The notes under the pieces were generated by a model that saw only the letters and a list, made by a program, of their open reading frames with translations, was not told the DNA's origin and did no database searches. The position numbers were made by a program, and so were the translations under genes. From Eggerthellaceae bacterium (GTDB taxonomy: Bacteria > Actinomycetota > Coriobacteriia > Coriobacteriales > Eggerthellaceae), in the NCBI GenBank assembly GCA_900754955.1, contig CAAEEV010000158.1, positions 1-28,240 on the forward strand: a stretch of DNA of 28,240 nucleotides, given 5' to 3'. Below are positions 7,615 to 15,731 of the stretch, one piece after another; the stretch's first letter is position 1, and the number at the start of each line of letters is the position of its first letter.

Positions 7615-7657
7615 GATCTCAAAAGCAAAGCACGCATCCGATTTCGGAGGTGATCGC

Positions 7658-8740
7658 ATGCAGACGAGCAAAACGCCCCTCCTCGACTTGTTGGGAACAG
7701 CCGACACGCGGTTCGTCATCCCCGTCTACCAGCGGCTCTATTCATGGCAGGAGCGTCAGTGCCACGAACTGTGGCTCGACCTGCACCGTGCGGCCCGCGC
7801 CGACGCGTCGCACTTCATCGGCACGCTGCTCTACGCGCACGAGGATCCCGACCCTGCTGGCTCCCAGCGCCTGGCGGTCATCGACGGGCAGCAGCGCCTG
7901 ACCACGCTGACGCTTCTGCTCGAGGCGCTGCGCCGCTATCTGGCGGCCCGCAACCAGGTGCTCGACGGCATCGACGCCGCCACGATCGAGACACGCTACC
8001 TGCGCGTCGGCGACGGGCCCGCTACCCCCTGCAAGCTCGTGCTGTCGCGCAACGACGGCCCCACGCTCGAAGCGGTGCTCAACGACACGCCGCTGCCCGA
8101 CAACGCCTCCGAGAACGTCCAACGCAACCTGGCATTCTTCCAATCGCTCATGGACGAGGACGGCTTCGACCCCCGCGCGCTTTGGCGCGGCATCGAGAAG
8201 CTCTTCGTCATCAGCGCGGAGGTGGGCGCCGCCGACAACGCCCAGCTCATCTTCGAGAGCCTCAACTCAAAGGGCAAGCCGCTCACCACGGCCGACCTCG
8301 TGCGCAACTACCTGCTGCTCGCCGAAACCCACGAGGAGCAGACGCGCCTCTACGACGAGTACTGGGACCCCATCGAGGGCATGTTCCAACCCGACCCCGG
8401 CTCGCTGCGTCTGGACAACGCCATCCAGGGCTGGCTTTCGGTGCGATTCCGCAAGGTGCGCGCCCGCGGTCGCGACGAGGTGTACAGCGTCTTCAAGCAA
8501 TACGTCGAAGACGAATTCACCGGCACGACCGAAAGCCTTTTGCACGAGCTGCGCAACTTCTGCATGATCTGGGCCGAGAACTACCGCTACCACGCCGTGA
8601 AGAAGTACAAGTCGGCGTTCAAGTGGGCTGAGAACGGCGCGCCCACGCTCGTGTCGCACTACGAAAAGAAACAGAGCACGAACCAGGCGTTCGCGGATGC
8701 CACCCGCGCCAAGATGGACGCCACCGACGCGTCGCTGTGA
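7658..8740 (+). CDS. DUF262 (GmrS-like, ParB-fold) protein, first of a tandem pair
   Basis: The 360-residue protein has the two hallmark motifs of DUF262: IPVYQRLYSW at residues 21-30 and IDGQQRLTTLTLL at about 75-87. The later conserved block FESLNSKGKPLTTADLVRN lies near residue 200. DUF262 is the GmrS-type nucleotide-dependent domain of type IV restriction systems such as GmrSD, which attack modified DNA. In those systems it is followed, in the same or a partner protein, by a DUF1524 HNH nuclease. Here the protein stops after the helical region and no DUF1524 is seen. GGAGGTGAT lies just before the ATG. The second gene starts 10 bases after this stop, so the pair is one operon. The defence role is inferred from family only. 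Confidence 0.85.
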   Translation: MQTSKTPLLDLLGTADTRFVIPVYQRLYSWQERQCHELWLDLHRAARADASHFIGTLLYAHEDPDPAGSQRLAVIDGQQRLTTLTLLLEALRRYLAARNQVLDGIDAATIETRYLRVGDGPATPCKLVLSRNDGPTLEAVLNDTPLPDNASENVQRNLAFFQSLMDEDGFDPRALWRGIEKLFVISAEVGAADNAQLIFESLNSKGKPLTTADLVRNYLLLAETHEEQTRLYDEYWDPIEGMFQPDPGSLRLDNAIQGWLSVRFRKVRARGRDEVYSVFKQYVEDEFTGTTESLLHELRNFCMIWAENYRYHAVKKYKSAFKWAENGAPTLVSHYEKKQSTNQAFADATRAKMDATDASL

Positions 8741-8750
8741 GGTGATTGAG

Positions 8751-9785
8751 ATGCTGACGAAGCAAGAGATGTTCCTCGACTTTCTGGGCGCGCCCGCAAC
8801 CCAGCTGATCATCCCCGTGTACCAGCGTGTCTACGCTTGGGATCGCACGCAGTGCGACACGCTCTGGGCCGACATCGAGCGCGCCGGCCGCACGGGCAGC
8901 GCACATTTCATCGGGACGATGCTTTACGCGACCGAACCCGGCACCGACGAGGCCGAACACCGCCTCGATATTATCGACGGCCAGCAGCGAGCGGCCACGC
9001 TGACGCTTTTGATCACCGCCCTGCGCGACTGGATGCGCGAGACGGGAACCGCGCTCGAGGGCATCGATGTTGACACGTTAACAAGCCGCTACCTGCACGT
9101 CGATGCCGTCGATGGCGCGTTGAAGCTCGTGCTCTCGCGCGTTGATCGCGCCACAATGCGCGCCGTGGTGGAAGGGACCGAGCTGCCCCAAGACGAAGAG
9201 GAACTCTCCCAAAACGTCGCGAACAACTACCGCCTGTTCCGCGACAAGATGGGCGACGGTTTCACCGCCGACGACGCGCAGGCGATCTGGAACGGCATCC
9301 AACGCCTGTTGATCATCGCGGCGTCACTCGACGGCGACGACCGCCCGCAGCTCATCTTCGAGAGCCTCAACTCCAAGGGCATGCCGCTCACCACGGCCGA
9401 CCTCATCCGCAACCTGCTGCTGGTCAATGCCGGCTACGACGAGCAGACGCGCCTGTACAACCTCTACTGGGCGCCGATCGAGCGCCTCTACGCCGACGAC
9501 CCTGGCTCGCAGCGCCTCAACGCCGCTCTGCACGGCTACCTTGCCGTCACCGCACGCAAGCTGCGCATCTCCGACAAGAACCAGGTGTACGCCGCGTTCA
9601 AGACGTTCATGGAGGACATCTACCAGGGGTCGCTCGAGGAACTGCTCATCGGACTTAAGGGCTTCTGCGAGACGTTCGCCGCCAAGTCCAACTCCGCAGG
9701 CGCCCGCCGCGCCCAAGCCGCCGCCGAGTTCGGCAACAGCAAGCCAAAGGACTACATCGGCGCCCGGCACGTCTTCGGCGACTGA
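8751..9785 (+). CDS. DUF262 (GmrS-like) protein, second of a tandem pair
   Basis: This 344-residue paralogue aligns with the preceding gene almost without gaps. IPVYQRVYAW is at residues 21-30, HFIGTMLYA at 52-60, IDGQQRAATLTLL near 75-87 and FESLNSKGMPLTTADLIRN near 205. The normally conserved RLTT or RITT after the DGQQ motif is changed to RAAT, which may alter nucleotide handling. It too ends without a DUF1524 nuclease domain. The start is ATG 8751, with GAGGTGA overlapping the previous stop codon, which implies coupled translation. The two paralogues may form a heteromer in which one copy has diverged. The C-terminal 35 residues are Ala/Ser-rich and look disordered. Confidence 0.85.
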   Translation: MLTKQEMFLDFLGAPATQLIIPVYQRVYAWDRTQCDTLWADIERAGRTGSAHFIGTMLYATEPGTDEAEHRLDIIDGQQRAATLTLLITALRDWMRETGTALEGIDVDTLTSRYLHVDAVDGALKLVLSRVDRATMRAVVEGTELPQDEEELSQNVANNYRLFRDKMGDGFTADDAQAIWNGIQRLLIIAASLDGDDRPQLIFESLNSKGMPLTTADLIRNLLLVNAGYDEQTRLYNLYWAPIERLYADDPGSQRLNAALHGYLAVTARKLRISDKNQVYAAFKTFMEDIYQGSLEELLIGLKGFCETFAAKSNSAGARRAQAAAEFGNSKPKDYIGARHVFGD

Positions 9786-9820
9786 GCCGTCGGCCCAGGT
9801 CGCACTTGGCCACCTATCAT

Positions 9821-9853
9821 GGGGCCCGTCAATCCCCCCGAGCGACGGGCCCC
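9821..9853 (+). terminator. Hairpin after the DUF262 pair
   Basis: GGGGCCCGTC (9821-9830) and GACGGGCCCC (9844-9853) form a perfect 10-bp stem around a 13-base loop, 36 bases after the stop codon. It has no clear T-run, so termination may be partial. Confidence 0.4.
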
Positions 9854-9968
9854 GCCAAAGGCGATCTCGCCCAACAACTGCGCAACGTCTCGCGACATGC
9901 AGCCGCCTCACCACCGGACTACAATGGGAAAAGCCGCTGAGCGGCATTCCCTCTGCGATCGGAAGAGC

Positions 9969-11264
9969 ATGAGAGTCTCGAGCCATGATGCATCCACCGG
10001 CAAGCCGAAACCGCGCCTCTGGACGCGGGGATTCGTCTTGCTCGCGCTCATCCAGACGCTCGACCTGTTCACCTACAACATGATCACACCCGTCATCGCA
10101 CAGTACGCCACCGGGCTCGGCTACACGCTCGTGATGGCGGGCGCGGTGGCGGGCGCGTTCACGTTCGCCGCCCTCTTCGCGCGGCCCGCCAGCGGTGCCC
10201 TTTCCGACCGCATGGGCCGCAAGCGCATCGTGCTCACCGCCGTCATCGTAGGATGTTTGGCGCAGATCGGCTATGCGTTCGCCACCGGCTACGCAGCGCT
10301 CATCACGCTACGCGTTATCCACGGTTTCTTCTACGCGCTGTTCGGCACGGCGATCTCGGCGATGGCGATCGACAGCCTGCCAGAGGAGCGGCGCAGCGAG
10401 GGCATGGGCTGGTTCGGCACGTCATACGTGTTCGCCAACGCGCTGGGACCTGCGCTCGGCGTCACCGTGAGCAGCGCGTTCGGATTCCTGCCGATGTTCC
10501 TCATCGGCGCGGGCATCGCCGCCTGCACGCTTGCGCTGGGATTGATGCTGCCTCCCGACGGGATCGAGCCAGCAAGCGTTTGCGAGTCCCCGCGAAAGAA
10601 AGCGCCCGACGGCGAGCGATCGGCGACCGCGCCCGATCGCAAGCCTGCGCCCAGCGGCAAAGGCCGGCTTTACGACCTCGTCAACGCATTCATTAGCATT
10701 AAGTGCCTGCCGCTCGCGTTCGCCGCATGCTGCTACCTGACCATCTGGGGCATCATCGCTACCTACATCGTCATGGTGGGCGATGCACGCGGCGTGGCGG
10801 GCATCTCGCTGTTCTTCGTGGTCAACTCGCTCACGTTGTTCTTCACCCGCCCCATCGCCGGCAAACTGGCTGACAAACACGGTCTGTCGGCGGTGTTCTT
10901 CCCATCGGTGGTGTTCGAGGCGCTGGCAGTCATGTTGATCGCGTTCTCGCAGCAACTGTGGCTGTTCTTGGTGGCAGCGGCGTGCAAAGCGCTCGGCAGC
11001 GGCACCGTCACGCCGTCTATCCAGGCGAAATGCGGCGAACTCGAGACGCTCGACCGCTCGGGCGTGGCCATGTCGACTTATCTGCTCGGCACCGACGTCG
11101 GCTACGCCATCGGTCCCATCATCGGCGGCGCGGTCTCGGCAGGCTTCGGTTTCGAGGCGATGTTTCTCGCAGGCCTGCCCATTCTCGCAGCAGGCGTGAT
11201 CGTCTATATAATCTGGCAACGAAAAGCTCGCTCCGCTGCCCAGCAGAGCAGCAAGACCAACTAA
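9969..11264 (+). CDS. MFS exporter (DHA1-like, 12 helices)
   Basis: The 431-residue product has two six-helix halves joined by a charged loop (about residues 200-237, with ESPRKKAPDGERSATAPDRK). The motif SGALSDRMGRKRIV after helix 2 is MFS motif A, and RVIHGFFYALFGTAISAMAID fits the helix 4-5 region of drug:proton antiporter-like members. The second half repeats the pattern with IAGKLADKHG. The substrate is unknown; efflux of small molecules is the usual role. The start is uncertain: ATG 9969 gives a normal N-terminus, with GGAAG close upstream. Earlier in-frame ATGs at 9819 and 9924 add a basic extension and fall in hairpin or promoter-like sequence. The last bases overlap the end of the convergent small gene. 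Confidence 0.85.
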   Translation: MRVSSHDASTGKPKPRLWTRGFVLLALIQTLDLFTYNMITPVIAQYATGLGYTLVMAGAVAGAFTFAALFARPASGALSDRMGRKRIVLTAVIVGCLAQIGYAFATGYAALITLRVIHGFFYALFGTAISAMAIDSLPEERRSEGMGWFGTSYVFANALGPALGVTVSSAFGFLPMFLIGAGIAACTLALGLMLPPDGIEPASVCESPRKKAPDGERSATAPDRKPAPSGKGRLYDLVNAFISIKCLPLAFAACCYLTIWGIIATYIVMVGDARGVAGISLFFVVNSLTLFFTRPIAGKLADKHGLSAVFFPSVVFEALAVMLIAFSQQLWLFLVAAACKALGSGTVTPSIQAKCGELETLDRSGVAMSTYLLGTDVGYAIGPIIGGAVSAGFGFEAMFLAGLPILAAGVIVYIIWQRKARSAAQQSSKTN

Positions 11265-11539
11265 GCGGGATCTGCGGAATTGAGGCGCAGAACGCACATC
11301 TGGAGCTCGTGCACGAGCTCCTCGGTGATGGGCTCATCGGGCTCTTCACCCGCCTCCAGCTGAGCGTCGAGCGCGAAGCAGCGGCGAATGAACGCCTCAT
11401 GCTCGGCGTTGATCATGCGCAGCGCACGCGCCTCCTTGAAGCACAGCTCAAGGTCAGTCGACTTGGCAACGCGCCACAGGTGCAGCGTCGCCAGACGCAC
11501 CGATCCGCGAAACTTTCGATCAACCGACACTTCGGCCAT
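11261..11539 (-). CDS. Small hypothetical protein (92 aa)
   Basis: I do not recognise this protein. It begins MAEVSVDRKFRGSVRL and is basic at the N-terminus, then mostly helical, with an acidic stretch QLEAGEEPDEPITEELVHEL. There are three cysteines without a metal-binding spacing and no membrane segment. A purine-rich GGGGGA lies just before the ATG. It ends inside the last codons of the convergent MFS gene (4-base overlap). It is about 140 bases downstream of the ATPase/methyltransferase gene on the same strand, with a hairpin between, so it is probably transcribed separately or by read-through. Confidence 0.6.
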   Translation of the reverse strand: MAEVSVDRKFRGSVRLATLHLWRVAKSTDLELCFKEARALRMINAEHEAFIRRCFALDAQLEAGEEPDEPITEELVHELQMCVLRLNSADPA

Positions 11540-11556
11540 TGTTCCCCCTCACATCA

Positions 11557-11587
11557 AGCGGGCGGGCGCGCACTACACCCGCCCGCT
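11557..11587 (-). terminator. GC-rich hairpin downstream of the ATPase operon
   Basis: AGCGGGCGGG (11557-11566) and CCCGCCCGCT (11578-11587) form a perfect 10-bp stem around an 11-base loop. It sits between the operon end and the start of the 92-aa gene. No T-run follows on the minus strand. Confidence 0.45.
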
Positions 11588-11680
11588 GATCATACCGCGA
11601 ACAAGCCTTCGCGGCACGGCACATCGCCTGGAATTCACGGCGCGTACGTCACGGCAAACGCACGCGTCCGCAATGCGCTC

Positions 11681-14068
11681 CTAGCGCTTGATCGCGTAGA
11701 TCGACACCGCCTGGTAGCGCACGTCCTCGTCGCCCGGCACCGTCTCGTACGTGCTGTCGGCCTTGTAACCGCGCGCCGCCTCGACCTCGTACGACTCCTC
11801 GATCGACGGATCGGGGAAGCCAGCCACCTCGAGCCACGCGTAGTTCTCCTCCTGCGTGCGCGCCGCCTGCACGCTGTTGCCGAGCGCGCGTGCCTGCGCA
11901 ACGACGTCTTCATTGCGCGGGCGATCGGCGAAGATCGTCTCCATGATGAGCAAGCCGCCGCGCTTGAGCACGCGTCCGAACTCACGCAGCGCCTGCTCCT
12001 GATCGTAGAGCAACGTCATTACGTTGTTGACGTACACCACATCCATCGTCGCAGTGCCGAATCCTGCGGAGATGAGGTCCTCGGGATAGGCCACGCGGAA
12101 CTCCATGTTGTTGCCGGAGAGGCCGCTGTCATGCCACGCGCGGTTCGCGCCGTCTTTCGCTTCCTCGATGTAGGAGCGGCTCCAGTCGACGCCGATCGCC
12201 GTGCCCTTGTTGCCGACCATGGCGCTCAGCTTGTACACGCCCCTACCGCGACGACAGCAGATGTCAAGCACCTTCTTGCCCTTGAGGTCGGACACCGGCA
12301 GCAGCATCTTGCACAAGCTCGTGAAGCCGTACTCGAACTGCTTGCCGCCGTAGTACGCTGCCAGCGCCGCCTCGTCGTAGCGCGCGGTGTTCTTACTCGG
12401 GGCGTCGGACGCCTTCGCATGTACGGGCGCCGGCGAGCGATCCTCGACCTGCTCCGCCTCCTGCGCCGACGAGCCCGCGGAGACTGCCCCTATCGACAGA
12501 CCCACCGCCGCATGCGCATCAGATGCGGAGGCATCCGCCTGCTTGATGTTCTCGCTCAGATCCTCAAGCATGCTCGCACGCTCGGCCAAACCCATACGCG
12601 CCGAATCGACCTGCAGCTCCTCGTTATGCGCGTAGTACTTGTCGTTACCGTAGTGCGCCACGAACTGCGTCGTCGCCTTGCGCGTCGCAAGCTCGGCCAT
12701 GAACACGAGCAGCTCGCGCGATCCGAAGCAGGCGTCGATGAAGTCGAAGGCGTGGTCGATCTTCAAGCTCGCACGGTCGGCGGCGGGCTGAATCTTGCCC
12801 ACCTCTTCCTTGTACGCGGCCTCGATGGCGGCGAACGCCTCCTCGCCCGCAGGCTTCTTGTCGATTACGCAGCGCGCTGCAAAGTCCCTCAGCAGGCGAA
12901 TCACCAGACGCTCGCGGCGCACGTACGCCGCCGACGCCGTTCCCGCCGCCGTCTTACGATCGAGATCCCGCTCGCGCCGCATCACCCGCGCGCCGAGCGC
13001 GTCGTCAACGAGCGCACCGCCGCGCACGAGCTCGCCCTTGGCGTCGCGCAGCACGTCGCGCACCTCGAGCACCACGCCCTCCTGCTCAAGCACCTCGTCG
13101 CAGCTGCGCGCGAGCATGTCGAGCATGAGGCTGATGAGTGCGAGACGCTCATCGAACTCGGCCTCCTTCGCGCGGGTCACGATAGCCTCACTCGCCGCAC
13201 CGTCGAGGATGGCATCAACCTGATAGTCGGAACGGTACTTCTCGAAGAGGGCGTAGTACACGGCGAACGCGTCGCAGATCTCGTCGTCGCGCAGGAACTG
13301 ACTGAACAACTCGCGGTCGACGGGCTTACCCATGCTCTCGTAGAGCGCGATGATCTGCGCCAAGTCCTCCCAGCCGCGCGCGGTCACGAACGCCTTGCCG
13401 CCGCCCGGTTTGCTCTCCATCTTGTAGAAGCAGTCCTTCTTCGCCTCGAGGAACGTCGTCACCGCAGGGTGCAGCCCTTTCTCCTGGGCGTAGGTCTTCC
13501 ACGCCGCATAATCAGGCTCGACGTCGATCTCGCGCATGCGGTCGAGCGTCACGATGTCGAACTCGTGCACGCTGCGGTTGTACTCCGGCGGGTTGCCCGC
13601 GCAGGCCACCACCCAGCCGTCGGGCACCTTGTGCTTGCCGAACGTCTTGAACTGCAGGAATTGGAGCATACTCGGATACAGCGTCTCCGACACGCAGTTG
13701 ATCTCGTCGAGGAACAGAATGCCTTGGCGCAATCCCGTGCGCTTCATGTAGTCGTAGACGGCGGCCACGATCTCCGACATCGTGTACTCGGACGCCTCGT
13801 ACTCGAAACCCTCGAACTCGTGATGCTCGATGCGCGGCAAGCCGAGCGCGCTCTGGCGCGTGTGGTGCGTCATCGAATACGACACGATGCCGATGCCGAG
13901 CTCGGCGGCGATCTGCTCCATGATGGCCGTCTTGCCGATGCCCGGCGCGCCGAGAAGGAACACGGGGCGCTGATGCACCGGCGCGATGACGTACATGCCC
14001 GCGTCATCCTTCCGCAGGTACGCCTCGACGGTGTCCTTGATCTGCTGCTTCGCTGACTGGATGTTCAT
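11681..14068 (-). CDS. MoxR-type AAA+ ATPase fused to an ArsM-like methyltransferase
   Basis: The 795-residue protein combines two enzymes. The N-terminal AAA+ domain has Walker A GAPGIGKT (40-47), Walker B LFLDEIN (118-124) and sensor 1 ACAGNPPEYN (about 156-165). This fits the MoxR branch, which usually remodels targets together with a VWA protein. A helical middle region and a low-complexity Ala/Ser linker (about 515-560) lead to a class I SAM-methyltransferase domain. Its motif I is VLDICCRRGRG (about 598-608), followed by VGNKGTAIGVDWS. Later, FADRPRNEDV and the AGF segment resemble arsenite methyltransferases (ArsM), but the ArsM cysteine in the A-x-C-V-x-GA region is Ser here. Motif I is unusual, with CCRRG in place of GCGxG. 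The start is ATG 14068, with AGGGGAG upstream; the frame is open to 14164 but enters the neighbour's end. It is last in the operon, 32 bases after the VWA gene. Confidence 0.88.
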   Translation of the reverse strand: MNIQSAKQQIKDTVEAYLRKDDAGMYVIAPVHQRPVFLLGAPGIGKTAIMEQIAAELGIGIVSYSMTHHTRQSALGLPRIEHHEFEGFEYEASEYTMSEIVAAVYDYMKRTGLRQGILFLDEINCVSETLYPSMLQFLQFKTFGKHKVPDGWVVACAGNPPEYNRSVHEFDIVTLDRMREIDVEPDYAAWKTYAQEKGLHPAVTTFLEAKKDCFYKMESKPGGGKAFVTARGWEDLAQIIALYESMGKPVDRELFSQFLRDDEICDAFAVYYALFEKYRSDYQVDAILDGAASEAIVTRAKEAEFDERLALISLMLDMLARSCDEVLEQEGVVLEVRDVLRDAKGELVRGGALVDDALGARVMRRERDLDRKTAAGTASAAYVRRERLVIRLLRDFAARCVIDKKPAGEEAFAAIEAAYKEEVGKIQPAADRASLKIDHAFDFIDACFGSRELLVFMAELATRKATTQFVAHYGNDKYYAHNEELQVDSARMGLAERASMLEDLSENIKQADASASDAHAAVGLSIGAVSAGSSAQEAEQVEDRSPAPVHAKASDAPSKNTARYDEAALAAYYGGKQFEYGFTSLCKMLLPVSDLKGKKVLDICCRRGRGVYKLSAMVGNKGTAIGVDWSRSYIEEAKDGANRAWHDSGLSGNNMEFRVAYPEDLISAGFGTATMDVVYVNNVMTLLYDQEQALREFGRVLKRGGLLIMETIFADRPRNEDVVAQARALGNSVQAARTQEENYAWLEVAGFPDPSIEESYEVEAARGYKADSTYETVPGDEDVRYQAVSIYAIKR

Positions 14069-14100
14069 ATCGTCACTCCCCTTTCGGTGGATTGTTCCCT

Positions 14101-15723
14101 CTAAGCTATCCCGCTCGCGAGTTGGGTGATGCCCGCCTCGTCGATCACGATCTTCATGGCCCACGGCGGCACCGGCGGTATATCGCGGCCCTCTTCGTCC
14201 ATGAACACGAACGCCGCGTCGAACTCAGGCGTTTTCTCGGGAAACTGCCCGAGACCGTCGGTGAAATAGATGAGTCCCTTCATATCGCGCAGCTCGCCGC
14301 GCTTGCGCAGCACCTCGACGTAGTCGAATGCGGGACGGAAGTCCGTTCCGCCGAAGCCGCGAATCACGAAGTTCTCCATGACCTGATCGATGTCCCGCAG
14401 GTTCGTGATCTTCAAATCGGACTGCACCTTCGCATCGCACTGGATGAGATGAATGTTCACCTCGGTGGCGTAGTCCTGGGAGCTTTTGAGAATGTCAAAC
14501 GTGTGCGTGATGAACTTCCGCACGAGCTCACCGCTCACGGACTCCGAGGTGTCGATCACGATGGCAAAATCGCGCACGCGGTCGGTCTCCTTGTACTCGA
14601 GCGGCTCGACAAGCGGCATGTTGCCGTAGAGCTCCATGCCGTAGGTGTAGTAGACGTAGTCGAACTCGTCCATGTTCATCTGCATCTCTTCGGTGACGAT
14701 CATGAACTTGCGCAGGAACTCGGTGTAACCGTACGTCTTGCGGTTGGCGATGGCGAGGTTCGCCATGAGGCTGCCCGCCTCCTCGCCCCACTCCTTGGAG
14801 AACGTCTCGAGGTTCATCTCGATCTGCTTGGCGATATCCTCCCAGTCCTTCTCCGCGGCAGGCTCCTCACCGTCGGCCGTCTCCTCGCTCGCCTGCGCGT
14901 CCTCGGCAGCGTCGGATTCGTCGTCGGCGCCGCCGTCTTCCTCGGGGGCTGTCTCGGGCTCCTCTTCGATCGCCTCGACGTCGCGCTCGGCTTCATCCTC
15001 AGGCGGCTCGCCCTCGCCCTGCGTCTCCATGCGGACGCTGTCATCCGAGGCGGCGGGCTCGTCGTCGCGCGTATCGCTTCGGTCGGCATCGGCATCGTCG
15101 CTCTGAGGCTTTCCTTTGTTGAACGCCGGCCACGCGCCGTGGTCGTCGCGCTCGAACAGGTCGTGCCACTCGTTGAGCGCGCTGCGCCCGAGACCGCGGT
15201 AATGCTGACCATCGGGCGTCTGCACGATGCCTTTGACGAGCGTGTACACCTTGTTCGGGAGAAGCTTGCCCACCAACATCCTGATCTCGCTGATCACCTC
15301 GCGACGGCGCACGTCGTCTTCGCTCTCGAAGCGGCCGCCGCACATGTCCATGACAGCGTTCTCAACGATGATGTCGCAGGTGAGACTCCACGCCTCGCGG
15401 TTGTCGTGGTTCTCGTCGAAGGGGTGGCGGAAGATGCAGTGCATCACGAGGTGCAGATAATCGCGCACCGACTCCTCGAACGATTCGCGAAACCGCGCGA
15501 TTACGCGCGGCGGATCGTACGCCACGCGGCGGCCGTCCGTTGCCAGCGGATAGGCGGCGTGCACACGCAAAGGCTCGAGGCTCATGCGCCACAGCGCCAA
15601 ATCGAGGAAACGGAACTTGAGCATAAGCTGGACGCGGCACTCGTCGATGATGTCCGCCCCGAGGCGATCCTCCTCAAGGCGTCGCTTGAGCTTCTCGTCC
15701 TCCGCTCGTTGTACTCCCGCCAT
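14101..15723 (-). CDS. DUF2201 putative metallopeptidase-like / VWA domain protein
   Basis: The 540-residue protein pairs with the MoxR-type ATPase next to it. The N-terminal half resembles DUF2201. A helix YLHLVMHCIFRHPF places H91, H95 and H100 where these proteins carry metallopeptidase-like histidines, followed by the CDIIVENAVMD helix; the HExxH glutamate is absent, so catalysis is doubtful. A very acidic low-complexity linker covers about residues 185-275. The C-terminal half is a von Willebrand factor A domain with a complete metal-ion-dependent adhesion site: DTSES near 391, the threonine in GGTDFRP near 456 and the aspartate in YFTDGLG near 486. Such domains bind a protein partner through a metal ion. 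The start has AGGAGG four bases before ATG, eight bases after the LRR stop, so translation is probably coupled. Confidence 0.88.
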   Translation of the reverse strand: MAGVQRAEDEKLKRRLEEDRLGADIIDECRVQLMLKFRFLDLALWRMSLEPLRVHAAYPLATDGRRVAYDPPRVIARFRESFEESVRDYLHLVMHCIFRHPFDENHDNREAWSLTCDIIVENAVMDMCGGRFESEDDVRRREVISEIRMLVGKLLPNKVYTLVKGIVQTPDGQHYRGLGRSALNEWHDLFERDDHGAWPAFNKGKPQSDDADADRSDTRDDEPAASDDSVRMETQGEGEPPEDEAERDVEAIEEEPETAPEEDGGADDESDAAEDAQASEETADGEEPAAEKDWEDIAKQIEMNLETFSKEWGEEAGSLMANLAIANRKTYGYTEFLRKFMIVTEEMQMNMDEFDYVYYTYGMELYGNMPLVEPLEYKETDRVRDFAIVIDTSESVSGELVRKFITHTFDILKSSQDYATEVNIHLIQCDAKVQSDLKITNLRDIDQVMENFVIRGFGGTDFRPAFDYVEVLRKRGELRDMKGLIYFTDGLGQFPEKTPEFDAAFVFMDEEGRDIPPVPPWAMKIVIDEAGITQLASGIA

Positions 15724-15731
15724 GATGCCTC

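Noticed and set aside
7658..9785. The two DUF262 genes as one frameshifted gene
   Set aside because: They are full paralogues, each with its own N-terminal motifs and ribosome binding site, not two halves of one protein.
10958..14056. Open frame of about 1030 codons on the + strand opposite the ATPase operon
   Set aside because: It is rich in Arg, His, Leu and Val with no domain, overlaps the end of the MFS gene and the whole antisense of a well-supported gene, and is explained by high GC content.
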